Assembly (NCBI GenBank): GCA_903889905.1
Contig: CAISZI010000009.1
Span: 1-44,118, forward strand
Direction of reading: 5' to 3'
Length of the DNA stretch: 44,118 nucleotides
Origin: Candidatus Wirthbacteria bacterium
GTDB lineage: Bacteria; Patescibacteriota; CG2-30-54-11
Shown here: positions 1-7,742 of the stretch, piece by piece
How the letters are laid out: each line of letters opens with the position of its first letter
How positions within the stretch are numbered: position 1 is the first letter of the stretch
Notes under the pieces: generated by a model
Database searches by the model: none
What the model was told of the DNA's origin: nothing
Seen by the model: the letters and a program-made list of their open reading frames with translations, nothing else
Made by a program: the position numbers and the translations under genes

Positions 1-100
1 ATATCCACAGGATAAGTTCGACTAAACTCGCAGACTCGCTAAGTCTTTCTATATCCACAGGATAAGTTCGACTAAACTCGCAGACTCGCTAAGTCTTTCT
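1..100. repeat. Perfect 50-bp tandem duplication in the tRNA-Val trailer
   Basis: Bases 1-50 and 51-100 are identical, and bases 101-104 (ATAT) begin a third copy that diverges at once. There is no spacer, so this is not a CRISPR array. Read on the minus strand, the unit lies downstream of tRNA-Val and contains the block AGTCGAACTTAT that recurs, slightly altered, downstream of tRNA-Leu at 2116-2137. The array may extend beyond the window edge. Confidence 0.9.
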
Positions 101-135
101 ATATGGCGAAGCCAGCCGTAGCTTTACGCGAAGGC

Positions 136-212
136 TGGTGGGCTTGACAGGGCTCGAACCTGTGACCTCATGAATGTGAATCATGCGCTCTAACCAACTG
201 AGCTACAAACCC
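136..212 (-). tRNA. tRNA-Val (anticodon CAC)
   Basis: The minus strand folds into a full 77-nt cloverleaf. The acceptor stem is GGGTTTG/CAAGCCC, followed by discriminator A and an encoded CCA at 136-138. The D stem is GCTC/GAGC. The anticodon stem CATGA/TCATG encloses loop TTCACAT, which gives anticodon CAC and reads the valine codon GUG. The T arm is ACAGG-TTCGAGC-CCTGT. A minus-strand promoter lies just upstream at 232-260. Downstream (135 to 1 on the minus strand) is a trailer repeat shared with tRNA-Leu. Confidence 0.95.
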
Positions 213-231
213 ACTTTTTGGCACATTGAGC

Positions 232-260
232 AGTATAACCAAAATGTATTTCGCTGACAA
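232..260 (-). promoter_or_regulatory. Promoter of tRNA-Val
   Basis: On the minus strand TTGTCA (255-260) and TATACT (232-237) are separated by exactly 17 bp. The predicted start is about 225, 13 nt ahead of the mature tRNA 5' end at 212. Confidence 0.7.
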
Positions 261-337
261 TACGCGGCGCGCATGATTGTTATTTTAGCGGGGCTATTTG
301 GAGGTATTATGGAGAACAATTATGCGGCACAAAGTCA

Positions 338-365
338 TTGTCGGCCCAATTACTTGTGCTATAAT
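338..365 (+). promoter_or_regulatory. Promoter of the LCP gene (extended -10)
   Basis: TTGTCG (338-343), a 16-bp spacer and TATAAT (360-365) preceded by TGC, an extended -10. The predicted start is about 372, which leaves a leader of about 50 nt before the TTG start at 421. The stretch from 213 to 337 shows no gene apart from the divergent tRNA promoter. Confidence 0.7.
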
Positions 366-420
366 GCCCGCTGTCGGCAAAGGTCAAAACTAAGTAACCG
401 CTATTATTTGGGATGAAAAA

Positions 421-1929
421 TTGGAAGAATTCGGCAAAAAACGTGATTTGAAATATGTGACGTATGCCAAAAATAAAATAGCGCCCAAAGCAGATCCTAA
501 AGCGATTAAAGCTCCCGGGGCAAATAAGATGAAACCGGCAAAGTCATCGTTTTCCCGATTTAAACGAACATTACTGACAATCCTGATGGTGGGAGTGGTA
601 TGTGCCTTGGGTGTGGTTGGATTTTTGGGTTATAAAGCCTGGCGCGCTGCAGCTGCCATTATTGTCACCAATAAGAATTCAGCATCTGGTTTGGTCAATA
701 ATCCTGACGGGTCGACGACGGCAACGGAGTTGCCAATTCTCAACTGGGAAAAGAAAAAACAACGGATTAATATTTTATTGCTGGGTATTGACCGCCGGCC
801 AGAAGAATTGCCCGAATATACGCGCACCGATACCATGATGCTGGTTTCGATCAATCCGGTTGATAACACGGTTGCGTTGCTTTCGATTCCGCGTGATTTG
901 CAGGTACCGTGGAAGCAGGGGACGACCACCATTTATGACCGGATTAACACCATTGCCATTTATGGATATGACAAAAAAGATAAGTCCACCGGGCCAGCCG
1001 CCGCGAAGCAAATCGTAAGTCAAGTGCTGGGCGTACCGGTGCAGTATTTTGTGCGGATCGATTTTATGGGATTCAAAAGACTGATCGATACGATTGGCGG
1101 CATTACAGTCAACGTCCCCAAAGAAGTTTATGACGACGCCTATCCAACCGATAATTACAAAACGATCAAAATTGACATCAAACCCGGTGTGCAGGTAATG
1201 GATGGAACCAAAGCCCTGCAATACGCCCGTTCACGCCACGGCAGCAATGATGTGGATCGTGCCGGGCGTCAGCAAATTGTCATTGCTTCCGCCAAGGATA
1301 AAATCGTGGCTTCGAAGTGGTCGCTGGTGACTGACCCGGTGAAGTTGTCAGCTCTATTGGATACGGTCAAAGACAATCTCCTCACTGACATTCAAATTAA
1401 CGAGATGGTAGAACTGGCCAAGCTGGTTAAGAATATAGACACTTCGGATTCGACCAAAGTGGCCAACTGGGTGCTGCAGGAACCCTTGATTTACCACAAA
1501 GATGTTCCAAGTGGTGCCTGGCTCTATTTCGCCACTGATCCCACGTTTACCCAAATCCACCAGGCAGTTGCCGATTATTTGGCTGACCCTAATTTACAGG
1601 CCAATCTGGACAAGGAAAAAACTGATATTCGTATTGAAAATGGTACCACGTCGACTGGTGTCTCCAGTCAGGTTAGCTTAAGTTTGCGTCAGGATTATCA
1701 TTTGCAAGTTGAGAAGGCGATCAGTGCTGATAATACGAACTATTCGCAAACGGTCATCTATGATATAAGTAATGGAGGGTACCCGAAAACGGTTGCCTTC
1801 CTGGAGAATTATTTTGGCGTCAAAGCAACCATTCCAGAGAATCGGATCCCTGGGGAAACGGCCAATGTAGAGGTGATTATCGGGGCGGATTTCCTCAAAT
1901 CAGATCGCTATGCAACTTTGAAAAAGTAA
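421..1929 (+). CDS. LytR-CpsA-Psr (LCP) family cell-wall glycopolymer ligase
   Basis: LCP proteins transfer undecaprenyl-linked glycopolymers onto peptidoglycan at the outer face of the membrane. The 502-residue product has a basic cytoplasmic N-terminus, one membrane segment at about 50-72, an LCP domain at about 117-290 and a LytR_C domain at about 400-490. Visible LCP signatures are RTDT (135-138), IPRDL (156-160), YARSRHG (268-274) and DVDRAGRQQ (277-285), with the arginines and aspartates expected to bind the pyrophosphate lipid. The start is TTG with GGGA 10 nt upstream. ATG 413 is in another frame, and the next in-frame ATG is at 529. tRNA-Leu begins 11 nt after the stop and is probably co-transcribed. 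The exact polymer substrate cannot be told. Confidence 0.92.
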   Translation: MEEFGKKRDLKYVTYAKNKIAPKADPKAIKAPGANKMKPAKSSFSRFKRTLLTILMVGVVCALGVVGFLGYKAWRAAAAIIVTNKNSASGLVNNPDGSTTATELPILNWEKKKQRINILLLGIDRRPEELPEYTRTDTMMLVSINPVDNTVALLSIPRDLQVPWKQGTTTIYDRINTIAIYGYDKKDKSTGPAAAKQIVSQVLGVPVQYFVRIDFMGFKRLIDTIGGITVNVPKEVYDDAYPTDNYKTIKIDIKPGVQVMDGTKALQYARSRHGSNDVDRAGRQQIVIASAKDKIVASKWSLVTDPVKLSALLDTVKDNLLTDIQINEMVELAKLVKNIDTSDSTKVANWVLQEPLIYHKDVPSGAWLYFATDPTFTQIHQAVADYLADPNLQANLDKEKTDIRIENGTTSTGVSSQVSLSLRQDYHLQVEKAISADNTNYSQTVIYDISNGGYPKTVAFLENYFGVKATIPENRIPGETANVEVIIGADFLKSDRYATLKK

Positions 1930-1940
1930 TTCCCAATAAT

Positions 1941-2030
1941 GCCGGGGTGGCGGAATCGGTAGACGCAACGGACTTAAAATCCGTTGGGCCCATAAGGCCC
2001 GTGCGGGTTCAAGTCCCGCCCTCGGCACCA
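1941..2030 (+). tRNA. tRNA-Leu (anticodon UAA)
   Basis: A 90-nt class II tRNA. The acceptor stem is GCCGGGG/CCTCGGC, with discriminator A and encoded CCA (2028-2030). The anticodon stem ACGGA/TCCGT encloses loop CTTAAAA, so the anticodon is UAA (leucine UUA). A long variable arm (TGGGCCCATAAGGCCCG) and the T arm GCGGG-TTCAAGT-CCCGC are present. It has no separate promoter in the 11-nt gap after the LCP gene. Its 3' trailer carries the repeat blocks also found after tRNA-Val. Confidence 0.96.
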
Positions 2031-2140
2031 GCCTACGCTTCGGGAAGTTTGCTTTACGCAAACAAGCTTCGGCTGGCTGCGCCATAAAGCTCGACTTGGT
2101 GAGTCTCTGAATCTAAGTCGAACTTATACTGCGGATAAAG
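2031..2140 (+). repeat. tRNA 3'-trailer repeat (copy after tRNA-Leu)
   Basis: Starting immediately after the CCA, this stretch matches in order the sequence that follows tRNA-Val on the other strand. CGGCTGGCTGCGCCATA (2070-2086) differs at one base from the minus strand of 102-118. The block at 2116-2137 matches 20 of 22 bases of the minus strand of 2-23. A shared GAGTCT lies between them (2101-2106). The Leu copy has an extra hairpin-like insert near 2045-2066. Function unknown. Confidence 0.75.
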
Positions 2141-2206
2141 CAGTTCTTCAGTAAGTCTGACATAAATGTAGTATTCATGAAAGAAAGAGCTTTTTTAAAA
2201 CAAAGT

Positions 2207-2239
2207 AAAGACGAAATCACAGTTTCCTTCGTCTTTTTT
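2207..2239 (+). terminator. Rho-independent terminator after tRNA-Leu trailer
   Basis: AAAGACGAA (2207-2215) pairs with TTCGTCTTT (2228-2236) across a 12-nt loop, and a run of T ends at 2239. It would end the LCP-tRNA-Leu transcript, so the trailer repeat is transcribed with the tRNA. Confidence 0.75.
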
Positions 2240-2274
2240 GGTAACTGGAATTAAATTCAAGCAAGGACCTCGGC

Positions 2275-2850
2275 GTGGATCTAAATTTTGATAATGTTGT
2301 GCTCGTCAACGAACAGAATCATGTTGTTGGCACGATGCCCAAAAAGGCCGTCCATCAGATGGAAACGCCGCTGCACCGTGCTTTTTCACTTTTTTTATTC
2401 AGGGCGGACGGGAAATTGCTAATTCAACAGCGTTGCCGTACCAAAAAAACCTGGCCGCTGATCTGGTCCAACAGCTGCTGCGGGCACATTGCCTTGGGTG
2501 AAAAAGGGGCGCATGCCGTTGCGCGTCGTTTAAACGACGAGTTGGGTATGACGTTGAGTCACTTGCGGCGGGTACAGTATTATCGGTATCAATTTGTCAA
2601 AAATGGGGTGATGGAAAACGAAATCTGTCCGATTTGGGCGGCGATTTCAACCGATGAACCCAAGCAAGATCCCAATGAAGTAGAAGCAACACGGTGGGTC
2701 AAACTAAATGATTATATCGAGGCAGTCAAAGCAGACCCTGAAAATTTCTCACCGTGGTCGGCAGAAGAGGCGGAATTGTTGACGAAGAATGATTTTTTTC
2801 GGCAGTGGCTAAAAATACAGCAGTTGCATGAGTTGGTACAGTTGTCGTAA
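2275..2850 (+). CDS. idi: Isopentenyl-diphosphate delta-isomerase, type I
   Basis: Interconverts isopentenyl and dimethylallyl diphosphate for isoprenoid (undecaprenyl, quinone) synthesis. It is a 191-residue Nudix-fold protein. The type I signature TWPLIWSNSCCGH (59-71) contains the catalytic cysteine, most likely C69, aligned with E. coli C67. The metal/acid motif ENE is at 114-116. Length is close to the E. coli enzyme (182). The start is GTG with AAGGA 9 nt upstream. It is followed by thyA after 33 nt, suggesting an idi-thyA-folA transcript. It lies alone, with no MEP or mevalonate gene nearby. Confidence 0.95.
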   Translation: MDLNFDNVVLVNEQNHVVGTMPKKAVHQMETPLHRAFSLFLFRADGKLLIQQRCRTKKTWPLIWSNSCCGHIALGEKGAHAVARRLNDELGMTLSHLRRVQYYRYQFVKNGVMENEICPIWAAISTDEPKQDPNEVEATRWVKLNDYIEAVKADPENFSPWSAEEAELLTKNDFFRQWLKIQQLHELVQLS

Positions 2851-2883
2851 AGTGATGTCACTTTTTTTTGTAGCGGCGCACTG

Positions 2884-3678
2884 ATGAAACAATACCTTGA
2901 TATGCTGCAATACATCCTGGACCACGGTACGCATAAGCCTAATCGCACAGGGGTGGACCAAATTGGTGTATTTGGTTATCAAACACGTTACGATTTGGCG
3001 CTAGGGTTTCCGTTGCTCACCACCAAAAAGCTTTATACCCGGGCGATCACACACGAATTGTTGTGGTTCCTCAAGGGCGAAACCAATATCCAGTATTTGC
3101 ACGACAATAACGTCACGATCTGGGATGAATGGGCGAATGAGAGCGGTGAGCTGGGGCCGGTTTATGGCTCACAATGGCGGCATTGGAAAACAGCTGATGG
3201 GCGGGAAATAGACCAGATCAGCAAAGTGATTGAACAAATCAAAGCCCATCCCGAATCGCGTCGACTGATCGTGTGTGCCTGGAATCCGGGTGAAGTGGAC
3301 AAAATGGCGCTGCCGCCTTGTCATTCGTTGTTCCAGTTTTATGTGGCGGAGGGGAAACTTTCTTGTCAGCTTTATCAGCGCAGTGCCGACAGTTTCCTGG
3401 GGGTACCGTTTAACATCGCTTCCTATGCCTTGTTGACGCATATGGTAGCGCAGGTGTGTGGGCTTGAGGTTGGTGATTTTGTGCACACATTTGGTGATTT
3501 GCATGTTTATGTCAACCACCTGGATCAGGTCAAAGAGCAGCTTGGCCGTGAGCCGCGATCGCTTCCGACACTTAAACTTAATCCCGCAGTAAAAGATATT
3601 TTTGAGTTCAAATATGAAGATATTACCATCGCTAACTACGACCCTCACCCGGCGATCAAAGCCCCGATTGCGGTGTAA
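2884..3678 (+). CDS. thyA: Thymidylate synthase (folate-dependent, ThyA)
   Basis: Converts dUMP to dTMP using methylenetetrahydrofolate, which is oxidised to dihydrofolate. The protein is 264 residues, exactly the E. coli length. The catalytic cysteine is C146 in ALPPCHSLF, and [11 protein letters not shown] (126-136) supplies phosphate-binding arginines. RTGV (21-24) is the conserved N-terminal loop. No clear Shine-Dalgarno precedes ATG 2884. folA follows, which is functionally coupled because it regenerates the tetrahydrofolate that ThyA consumes. Confidence 0.98.
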   Translation: MKQYLDMLQYILDHGTHKPNRTGVDQIGVFGYQTRYDLALGFPLLTTKKLYTRAITHELLWFLKGETNIQYLHDNNVTIWDEWANESGELGPVYGSQWRHWKTADGREIDQISKVIEQIKAHPESRRLIVCAWNPGEVDKMALPPCHSLFQFYVAEGKLSCQLYQRSADSFLGVPFNIASYALLTHMVAQVCGLEVGDFVHTFGDLHVYVNHLDQVKEQLGREPRSLPTLKLNPAVKDIFEFKYEDITIANYDPHPAIKAPIAV

Positions 3679-3819
3679 GGCGGGAAAATGTCCTTTGCTC
3701 CCGGTTTGCCGCAAGGGCGGGCCACCGTGTGCCGAGTTTGCCAAACAGCAGAATAAAGAAGTTTCTGATGAATAACTGTGTTAGACAGTGTTTGCATTTA
3801 TCCGTTTTGGAGCATATTC

Positions 3820-4308
3820 GTGCACAAACCAATAATCTCCGCCATCGCCGCCATTGGCCGCAACCGTGAACTTGGCGCTGACAAAAAATTGATCTGGGAT
3901 TTTCCAACCGACATGAAATACTTCCGCGACACCGTGCGTGGTCATGTGGTGGTGATGGGGCGCAAAACGTTTGAGGGTGTTGGACGGCCCATGCCTGGCA
4001 GCCCCAATATTGTCATGACGCGCCAGCCGGACTGGAAAGCGGATGGTGTGGAGGTTCACGCGACTATCAGCGAAGCTTTGGATCGTGCCCGCGAGATTGA
4101 ACCAAGTGAAATCTTTGTGATCGGTGGCGGGCAAATTTATATTGAAGCCATGCCCTGGATCGACAAGCTGTATCTAACCTTGATCGACCACGATTATCCG
4201 CAGGCTGATGCCTTTTTCCCGCCGTATGAGAAGTTCAAGCAAGTGGTCAAGAGTTGGGAAGTGGTGGAAAATGGGGTGAAATTGGAGTTTAGGGAATTGT
4301 CAAAATAA
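3820..4308 (+). CDS. folA: Dihydrofolate reductase
   Basis: NADPH-dependent reduction of dihydrofolate to tetrahydrofolate. I choose the GTG at 3820 because TTGGAG sits 7 nt upstream and the product (162 residues, starting MHKPIISAIAAIGRN) then matches the family length. The open frame extends to a TTG-like start at 3778 that would add 14 unrelated residues. Key features are the substrate-binding aspartate D27 in LIWDFPTDMKYF, VMGRKTFEG (45-53) for NADPH and FVIGGGQIY further on. It ends 1 nt before the stop of the convergent small gene at 4310. Confidence 0.95.
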   Translation: MHKPIISAIAAIGRNRELGADKKLIWDFPTDMKYFRDTVRGHVVVMGRKTFEGVGRPMPGSPNIVMTRQPDWKADGVEVHATISEALDRAREIEPSEIFVIGGGQIYIEAMPWIDKLYLTLIDHDYPQADAFFPPYEKFKQVVKSWEVVENGVKLEFRELSK

Positions 4309-4309
4309 C

Positions 4310-4582
4310 TTAATCAATATTTCGGCCATTTTTTTCCTCAAACGTGTTTGTTATGTATTCTTGAACAAGGGTTGTTGACGTTGATTTTACTCCTTCAAGG
4401 TCTTCACTAGTAAGAGTTGAGTCACAATCGGTCAATTTACCATTTGCGTCATAGTGAATTGAAGCGACTTCCATCTCAAATGCGCCATTACCACCATCAA
4501 AAGTATCATTGACTTTGACTGTAAATCCTGAGAAGTCCCTGATGTCTGGTATGATCTCATATTGCGGATTTTGCAGGGCCAT
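4310..4582 (-). CDS. Small hypothetical protein, 90 aa
   Basis: I do not recognise this family. The product is soluble, acidic and probably beta-rich in its first half (YEIIPDIRDFSGFTVKVND, then a GGNGAFEMEVASIHYDANG turn-rich stretch), with a more helical C-terminus. ATG 4582 is chosen because GGAG lies 6 nt upstream; a TTG at 4594 would add four residues. There is no signal peptide or membrane segment. It is convergent with folA and divergent from ilvD, so it is an independent unit. The region upstream is very AT-rich. It is real rather than a shadow because nothing overlaps it on the other strand. Confidence 0.65.
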   Translation of the reverse strand: MALQNPQYEIIPDIRDFSGFTVKVNDTFDGGNGAFEMEVASIHYDANGKLTDCDSTLTSEDLEGVKSTSTTLVQEYITNTFEEKNGRNID

Positions 4583-4690
4583 TTTGAACTCCAAATAAGT
4601 TATAAATATAGCATTTGTGATATATAATCATATCATATTTAAGACTAGTTGATAATTCTTATGAATCAACTTTCGTTATTGAGGAATACA

Positions 4691-6442
4691 ATGTCTCGTA
4701 AACCACTTAACCAGGGTATTTCCAACATCCAACAGCACGGCAGCCGCATCATCGCCGAAGGCTATCATATGCTGCCAGCCGCCTCGCTGATGATGGCAGC
4801 GGGGGTGATTGACAAGATTTCGGACCGCAAAAAGTCGTTTATCACTGTAGTTAATTCCTACACGACGCACATTCCCGGACACGTGCATTTGCAGGTGCTG
4901 GGCGACAAAATCGTCAAAGACCTTAAGGCGCGCGGCTACAATGTGTGGTACTGCAATATCGGCGGTGCAGTCGATGACGGGATTGCCATGGGGCATTTTG
5001 GGATGAAGTATTCTCTGCCATCGCGCGAACTCATTACCGACCAGATCGAGACAGTGATTGGGGCACACCCCTGTGACGCCTGGATCGGCATTGGCAACTG
5101 TGACAAAATCGTGCCAGGCATGCTGAACGCCATGGTGCGGCTCAATATTCCATCCGTTTACTTAAGTGGCGGTCCGATGCTGGCAGGGCAAAACAATACC
5201 GACCTGATCAGTGTGTTCGAAGGGGTTGGCAAAGTCGCGGCCACCAAAATGTCCGAGGATGCCCTGACCAAGCTGGCCGAATCGTCCTGCCGCACCTGTG
5301 GCAGCTGTTCGGGCATGTTTACGGCCAATTCCATGAATTGCCTGGCTGAGGCAATTGGGCTCGCGGTACCGGGTAATGGATCCGTCCCTGCAGCGCGCTG
5401 GGTGGACGAAGCGGCAATGACATGGGAAGTTAACCCAGACCGGTTGGCTTTGATCGACCAAACACTGGATGCGTTGGAGAGAGTGATGAAAGAGAGAATT
5501 TTACCCTGCGACATCGTCACGCACGCCAGCATCGACAATGCCTTTGTCCTGGACATGGCTATGGGAGGATCAACCAATACGGTGCTGCACACACTGGCGT
5601 TGGCTGCCGAAGCTGGTGTCCCTTATCCATTGTCGCGACTCAATGAAATCGCCGGGCTTACGGCCAATGTTTGCAAAGTTTCACCCTCGCGACCCGATGT
5701 GCATCTGCAGGATGTACATCGCGTGGGTGGTATTGGTGCGATTCTAAAAGCTGTCCATCAAATGGGGAAAGCACCGCTTTCGTTGGATTTACCGAGTTGT
5801 CATGGGCATTACCGGGATTACATTTTGAATTCTCCCGATGCCGATGGTGATGTGATTCGTATGGGCGACAAGGCCTTTAGCCCCACGGGCGGTCTGAAAA
5901 TTCTCTATGGCAACATTGCGCCCAATGGCTCGGTCGTCAAAGTGGCAGGTGTGGACGCGGACATGTTGCAGTTTACCGGCACAGCCAAGTGTTTTTCCAG
6001 TCAGGAAGAAGCTCTCGCGGCGATTTTGGCCGGCAAAGTGGTGGATGGCGATGTGGTGGTGATCCAGTATGAAGGACCGCGTGGTGGGCCAGGGATGCAG
6101 GAAATGCTCTCGCCAACGTCAGCGCTCAAAGGACGCGGGATCAGGGCTGCCTTGATCACAGATGGACGCTTTAGTGGCGGCACGCGGGGACTTTGCATTG
6201 GGCATATTTCACCCGAAGCCGCGGCACACGGCCCCTTTGCCGCAATCCGGGATGGCGACATAGTGGAAATTGATGCCGACCAATTGAGCCTTAATGTCAG
6301 ATTGAGTGACGCCGAGATCCAAACTCGTCTCGGCGAACTCAAGCCCTTTGTCCCCAAGGTCACGCGTGGCTGGCTGGGGCGCTATGCTTTGCATGTCACC
6401 AGTGCCGATACGGGTGCGGTGATGGATAATACGCTGGAATAA
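4691..6442 (+). CDS. ilvD: Dihydroxy-acid dehydratase
   Basis: Dehydrates 2,3-dihydroxy-isovalerate and 2,3-dihydroxy-3-methylvalerate to the 2-oxo acids that precede valine/leucine and isoleucine. The 583-residue protein has Fe-S/active-site motifs GNCDKIVPGML (135-145) and CRTCGSCSGMFTANSMN (200-216). VVNSYTTHIPGHVHL (53-67) resembles the enteric, 4Fe-4S type E. coli enzyme and lacks a cysteine there. ATG 4691 is preceded by GAGGA at 6 nt. An in-frame ATG at 4661 would add ten residues. It stands apart from the ilvB operon, and its stop codon lies inside a palindrome shared with the next convergent gene. Confidence 0.97.
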   Translation: MSRKPLNQGISNIQQHGSRIIAEGYHMLPAASLMMAAGVIDKISDRKKSFITVVNSYTTHIPGHVHLQVLGDKIVKDLKARGYNVWYCNIGGAVDDGIAMGHFGMKYSLPSRELITDQIETVIGAHPCDAWIGIGNCDKIVPGMLNAMVRLNIPSVYLSGGPMLAGQNNTDLISVFEGVGKVAATKMSEDALTKLAESSCRTCGSCSGMFTANSMNCLAEAIGLAVPGNGSVPAARWVDEAAMTWEVNPDRLALIDQTLDALERVMKERILPCDIVTHASIDNAFVLDMAMGGSTNTVLHTLALAAEAGVPYPLSRLNEIAGLTANVCKVSPSRPDVHLQDVHRVGGIGAILKAVHQMGKAPLSLDLPSCHGHYRDYILNSPDADGDVIRMGDKAFSPTGGLKILYGNIAPNGSVVKVAGVDADMLQFTGTAKCFSSQEEALAAILAGKVVDGDVVVIQYEGPRGGPGMQEMLSPTSALKGRGIRAALITDGRFSGGTRGLCIGHISPEAAAHGPFAAIRDGDIVEIDADQLSLNVRLSDAEIQTRLGELKPFVPKVTRGWLGRYALHVTSADTGAVMDNTLE

Positions 6443-6453
6443 ACGCGTTTATT
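6438..6453. repeat. Perfect 16-bp palindrome spanning two convergent stop codons
   Basis: AATAAACGCGTTTATT is its own reverse complement. It contains the TAA of ilvD (6440-6442) and, on the other strand, the TAA of the deacetylase gene (6449-6451). It is too short and lacks the T-run for a confident terminator. Confidence 0.6.
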
Positions 6454-7297
6454 TGAATTTTTGCAGTTCCTGTGCCAGATTTGTGTCCGGAGTCATGCGG
6501 ATGCGGCTCAAGGTAAAGGGTGATGCCAGGTTGGCAATGCCGTCTTTGGTGGTGGTTGCAAACATAAAACCGGCATTCTGGACAGCATTGATGACGGTAT
6601 CGTTAAACGCGCCGGAAGGATAGCAAAAACTGATCATCTGGTAATGAAAAAGTTCGTCGATGCGCTGCCGTGAATAAACAATTTCGTGTTCGAGCTGCGC
6701 GGCATCGACTTTGGTGAGATCGGCGTGGGTGGTTGAGTGTGAACCAAATTCGATGCCGCCATCCAACAGTTCGTGCATATTTCCCAGCGACAAGTAACTT
6801 TTTTGGCCAATACGGTTGAGGATGACAAAAACAACAGCCGTCAGTTGACGTTGCTTGATGGCGGGGTAGGCCGTGGAATAGAAATCGTCATAGCCGTCGT
6901 CAAACGTCAAAATAACCGGTTTGTCCGGCAATTTACCGGCCAAAATGGCTCGAAAAGTCGTTGGGGTGAAATGGTTGGCAAGCAGGTAATCCAGGTCCTG
7001 GGCAAATTTGGCTGGTGCGTATGCCAGGTTATTACCCAAAGGATCGCTGGCATTGTGATAGTCAACAATGTGGTGATACATCAGAATAGGAATTCGAACG
7101 CTTTGTTGGGTGGCGGCAAGGTAGGCGGGATTGTCCTGGTGAAGAATGGGAACCGGTGAAGTGCGGTAGTCGGTTTGGTTGGCCACGTTGGGTTTGTCGA
7201 CCACGGAAGTTAGCGAGTGGCCGGGAAGGAGTTTAACGGCGACAATAGTACCAACAATGAGCAGGAAAAAAATAGCCAGCAGGACTTTTTTGGGCAT
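6449..7297 (-). CDS. Membrane-anchored polysaccharide deacetylase (CE4/NodB fold)
   Basis: Predicted to remove N-acetyl groups from an extracellular glycan, probably peptidoglycan or an exopolysaccharide. The 282-residue protein begins MPKKVLLAIFFLLIVGTIVA, a signal anchor or uncleaved signal peptide. The catalytic domain starts near residue 68 (RIPILMYHHI). CE4 motif 1 is TFDDGYDD and motif 2 is GSHSTTHADL, giving the metal-binding Asp-His-His set. SFCYPSGAFN corresponds to motif 3. The gene is convergent with ilvD and divergent from the small gene at 7366. PgdA-like versus exopolysaccharide-modifying roles cannot be separated from sequence alone. Confidence 0.9.
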   Translation of the reverse strand: MPKKVLLAIFFLLIVGTIVAVKLLPGHSLTSVVDKPNVANQTDYRTSPVPILHQDNPAYLAATQQSVRIPILMYHHIVDYHNASDPLGNNLAYAPAKFAQDLDYLLANHFTPTTFRAILAGKLPDKPVILTFDDGYDDFYSTAYPAIKQRQLTAVVFVILNRIGQKSYLSLGNMHELLDGGIEFGSHSTTHADLTKVDAAQLEHEIVYSRQRIDELFHYQMISFCYPSGAFNDTVINAVQNAGFMFATTTKDGIANLASPFTLSRIRMTPDTNLAQELQKFK

Positions 7298-7300
7298 AGG

Positions 7301-7329
7301 TTGATGAAGTCGGGTTAGTGATTTATAAT
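7301..7329 (+). promoter_or_regulatory. Promoter of the small gene at 7366
   Basis: TTGATG (7301-7306), a 17-bp spacer and TATAAT (7324-7329). The predicted start is about 7336, roughly 30 nt before ATG 7366. Confidence 0.65.
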
Positions 7330-7365
7330 TCTTTTCCAGTTTATTGATTTATGGGGGAAAAGTCT

Positions 7366-7563
7366 ATGAGTGGTGAGCCTAATAGAATCAAAGATGGTGC
7401 AGGGAATAGCTGGGTTGTTGTTGATCATGACGATAGCATCCCTGATAACGTTCAAGTCAGGTACCAAAGAGAAGATGATGCTGCGGGTGAAGGGACTGGA
7501 CCGATTCTTCCTGGAAGTGATATTGTGGGAGTTGATCAACCTGGTTCAACTGAAGATCTTTAG
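7366..7563 (+). CDS. Small acidic hypothetical protein, 65 aa
   Basis: I do not recognise this family. The product is strongly acidic and glycine/proline-rich (DHDDSIPDNVQ, EDDAAGEGTGP), without membrane segment or signal peptide, and is probably at least partly disordered. ATG 7366 is chosen because GGGGGAA lies about 8 nt upstream; an in-frame ATG at 7351 is possible. It forms a complete monocistronic unit, with promoter at 7301-7329 and terminator at 7579-7604, which is good evidence that it is expressed. Confidence 0.6.
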   Translation: MSGEPNRIKDGAGNSWVVVDHDDSIPDNVQVRYQREDDAAGEGTGPILPGSDIVGVDQPGSTEDL

Positions 7564-7578
7564 AAATTGTAATTAAGT

Positions 7579-7604
7579 AAACCCGCCAATTTGGCGGGTT
7601 TTTT
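7579..7604 (+). terminator. Rho-independent terminator
   Basis: AAACCCGCC (7579-7587) pairs with GGCGGGTTT (7593-7601) around the 5-nt loop AATTT, followed by a T-run to 7604. It ends the 65-aa gene. Confidence 0.88.
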
Positions 7605-7742
7605 GTTAAGTTTTTGACTTGTATAATGGATTGACGAAGCGTACTGTTCATTGTTGGTGGATCAGGATGACTTGTTCAAACGAAAACTAAAAAATCAATA
7701 AAAGTTTGGTTCTCAGAATTAATTCATTAATTTGGGTTAATT

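Noticed and set aside
1-100. Possible CRISPR array
   Set aside because: Only two directly adjacent identical 50-bp units with no spacers, and no cas genes in the window.
4661-4690. Second leader peptide upstream of ilvD (M-N-Q-L-S-L-L-R-N-T)
   Set aside because: It is in frame with ilvD with no stop between, and no terminator hairpin follows, so it is an alternative N-terminus rather than a leader.
7622-7627. TATAAT as promoter of the 93-aa gene
   Set aside because: No acceptable -35 at 16-18 bp, no TGn extension, and it lies 115 nt upstream of the start; left unassigned.
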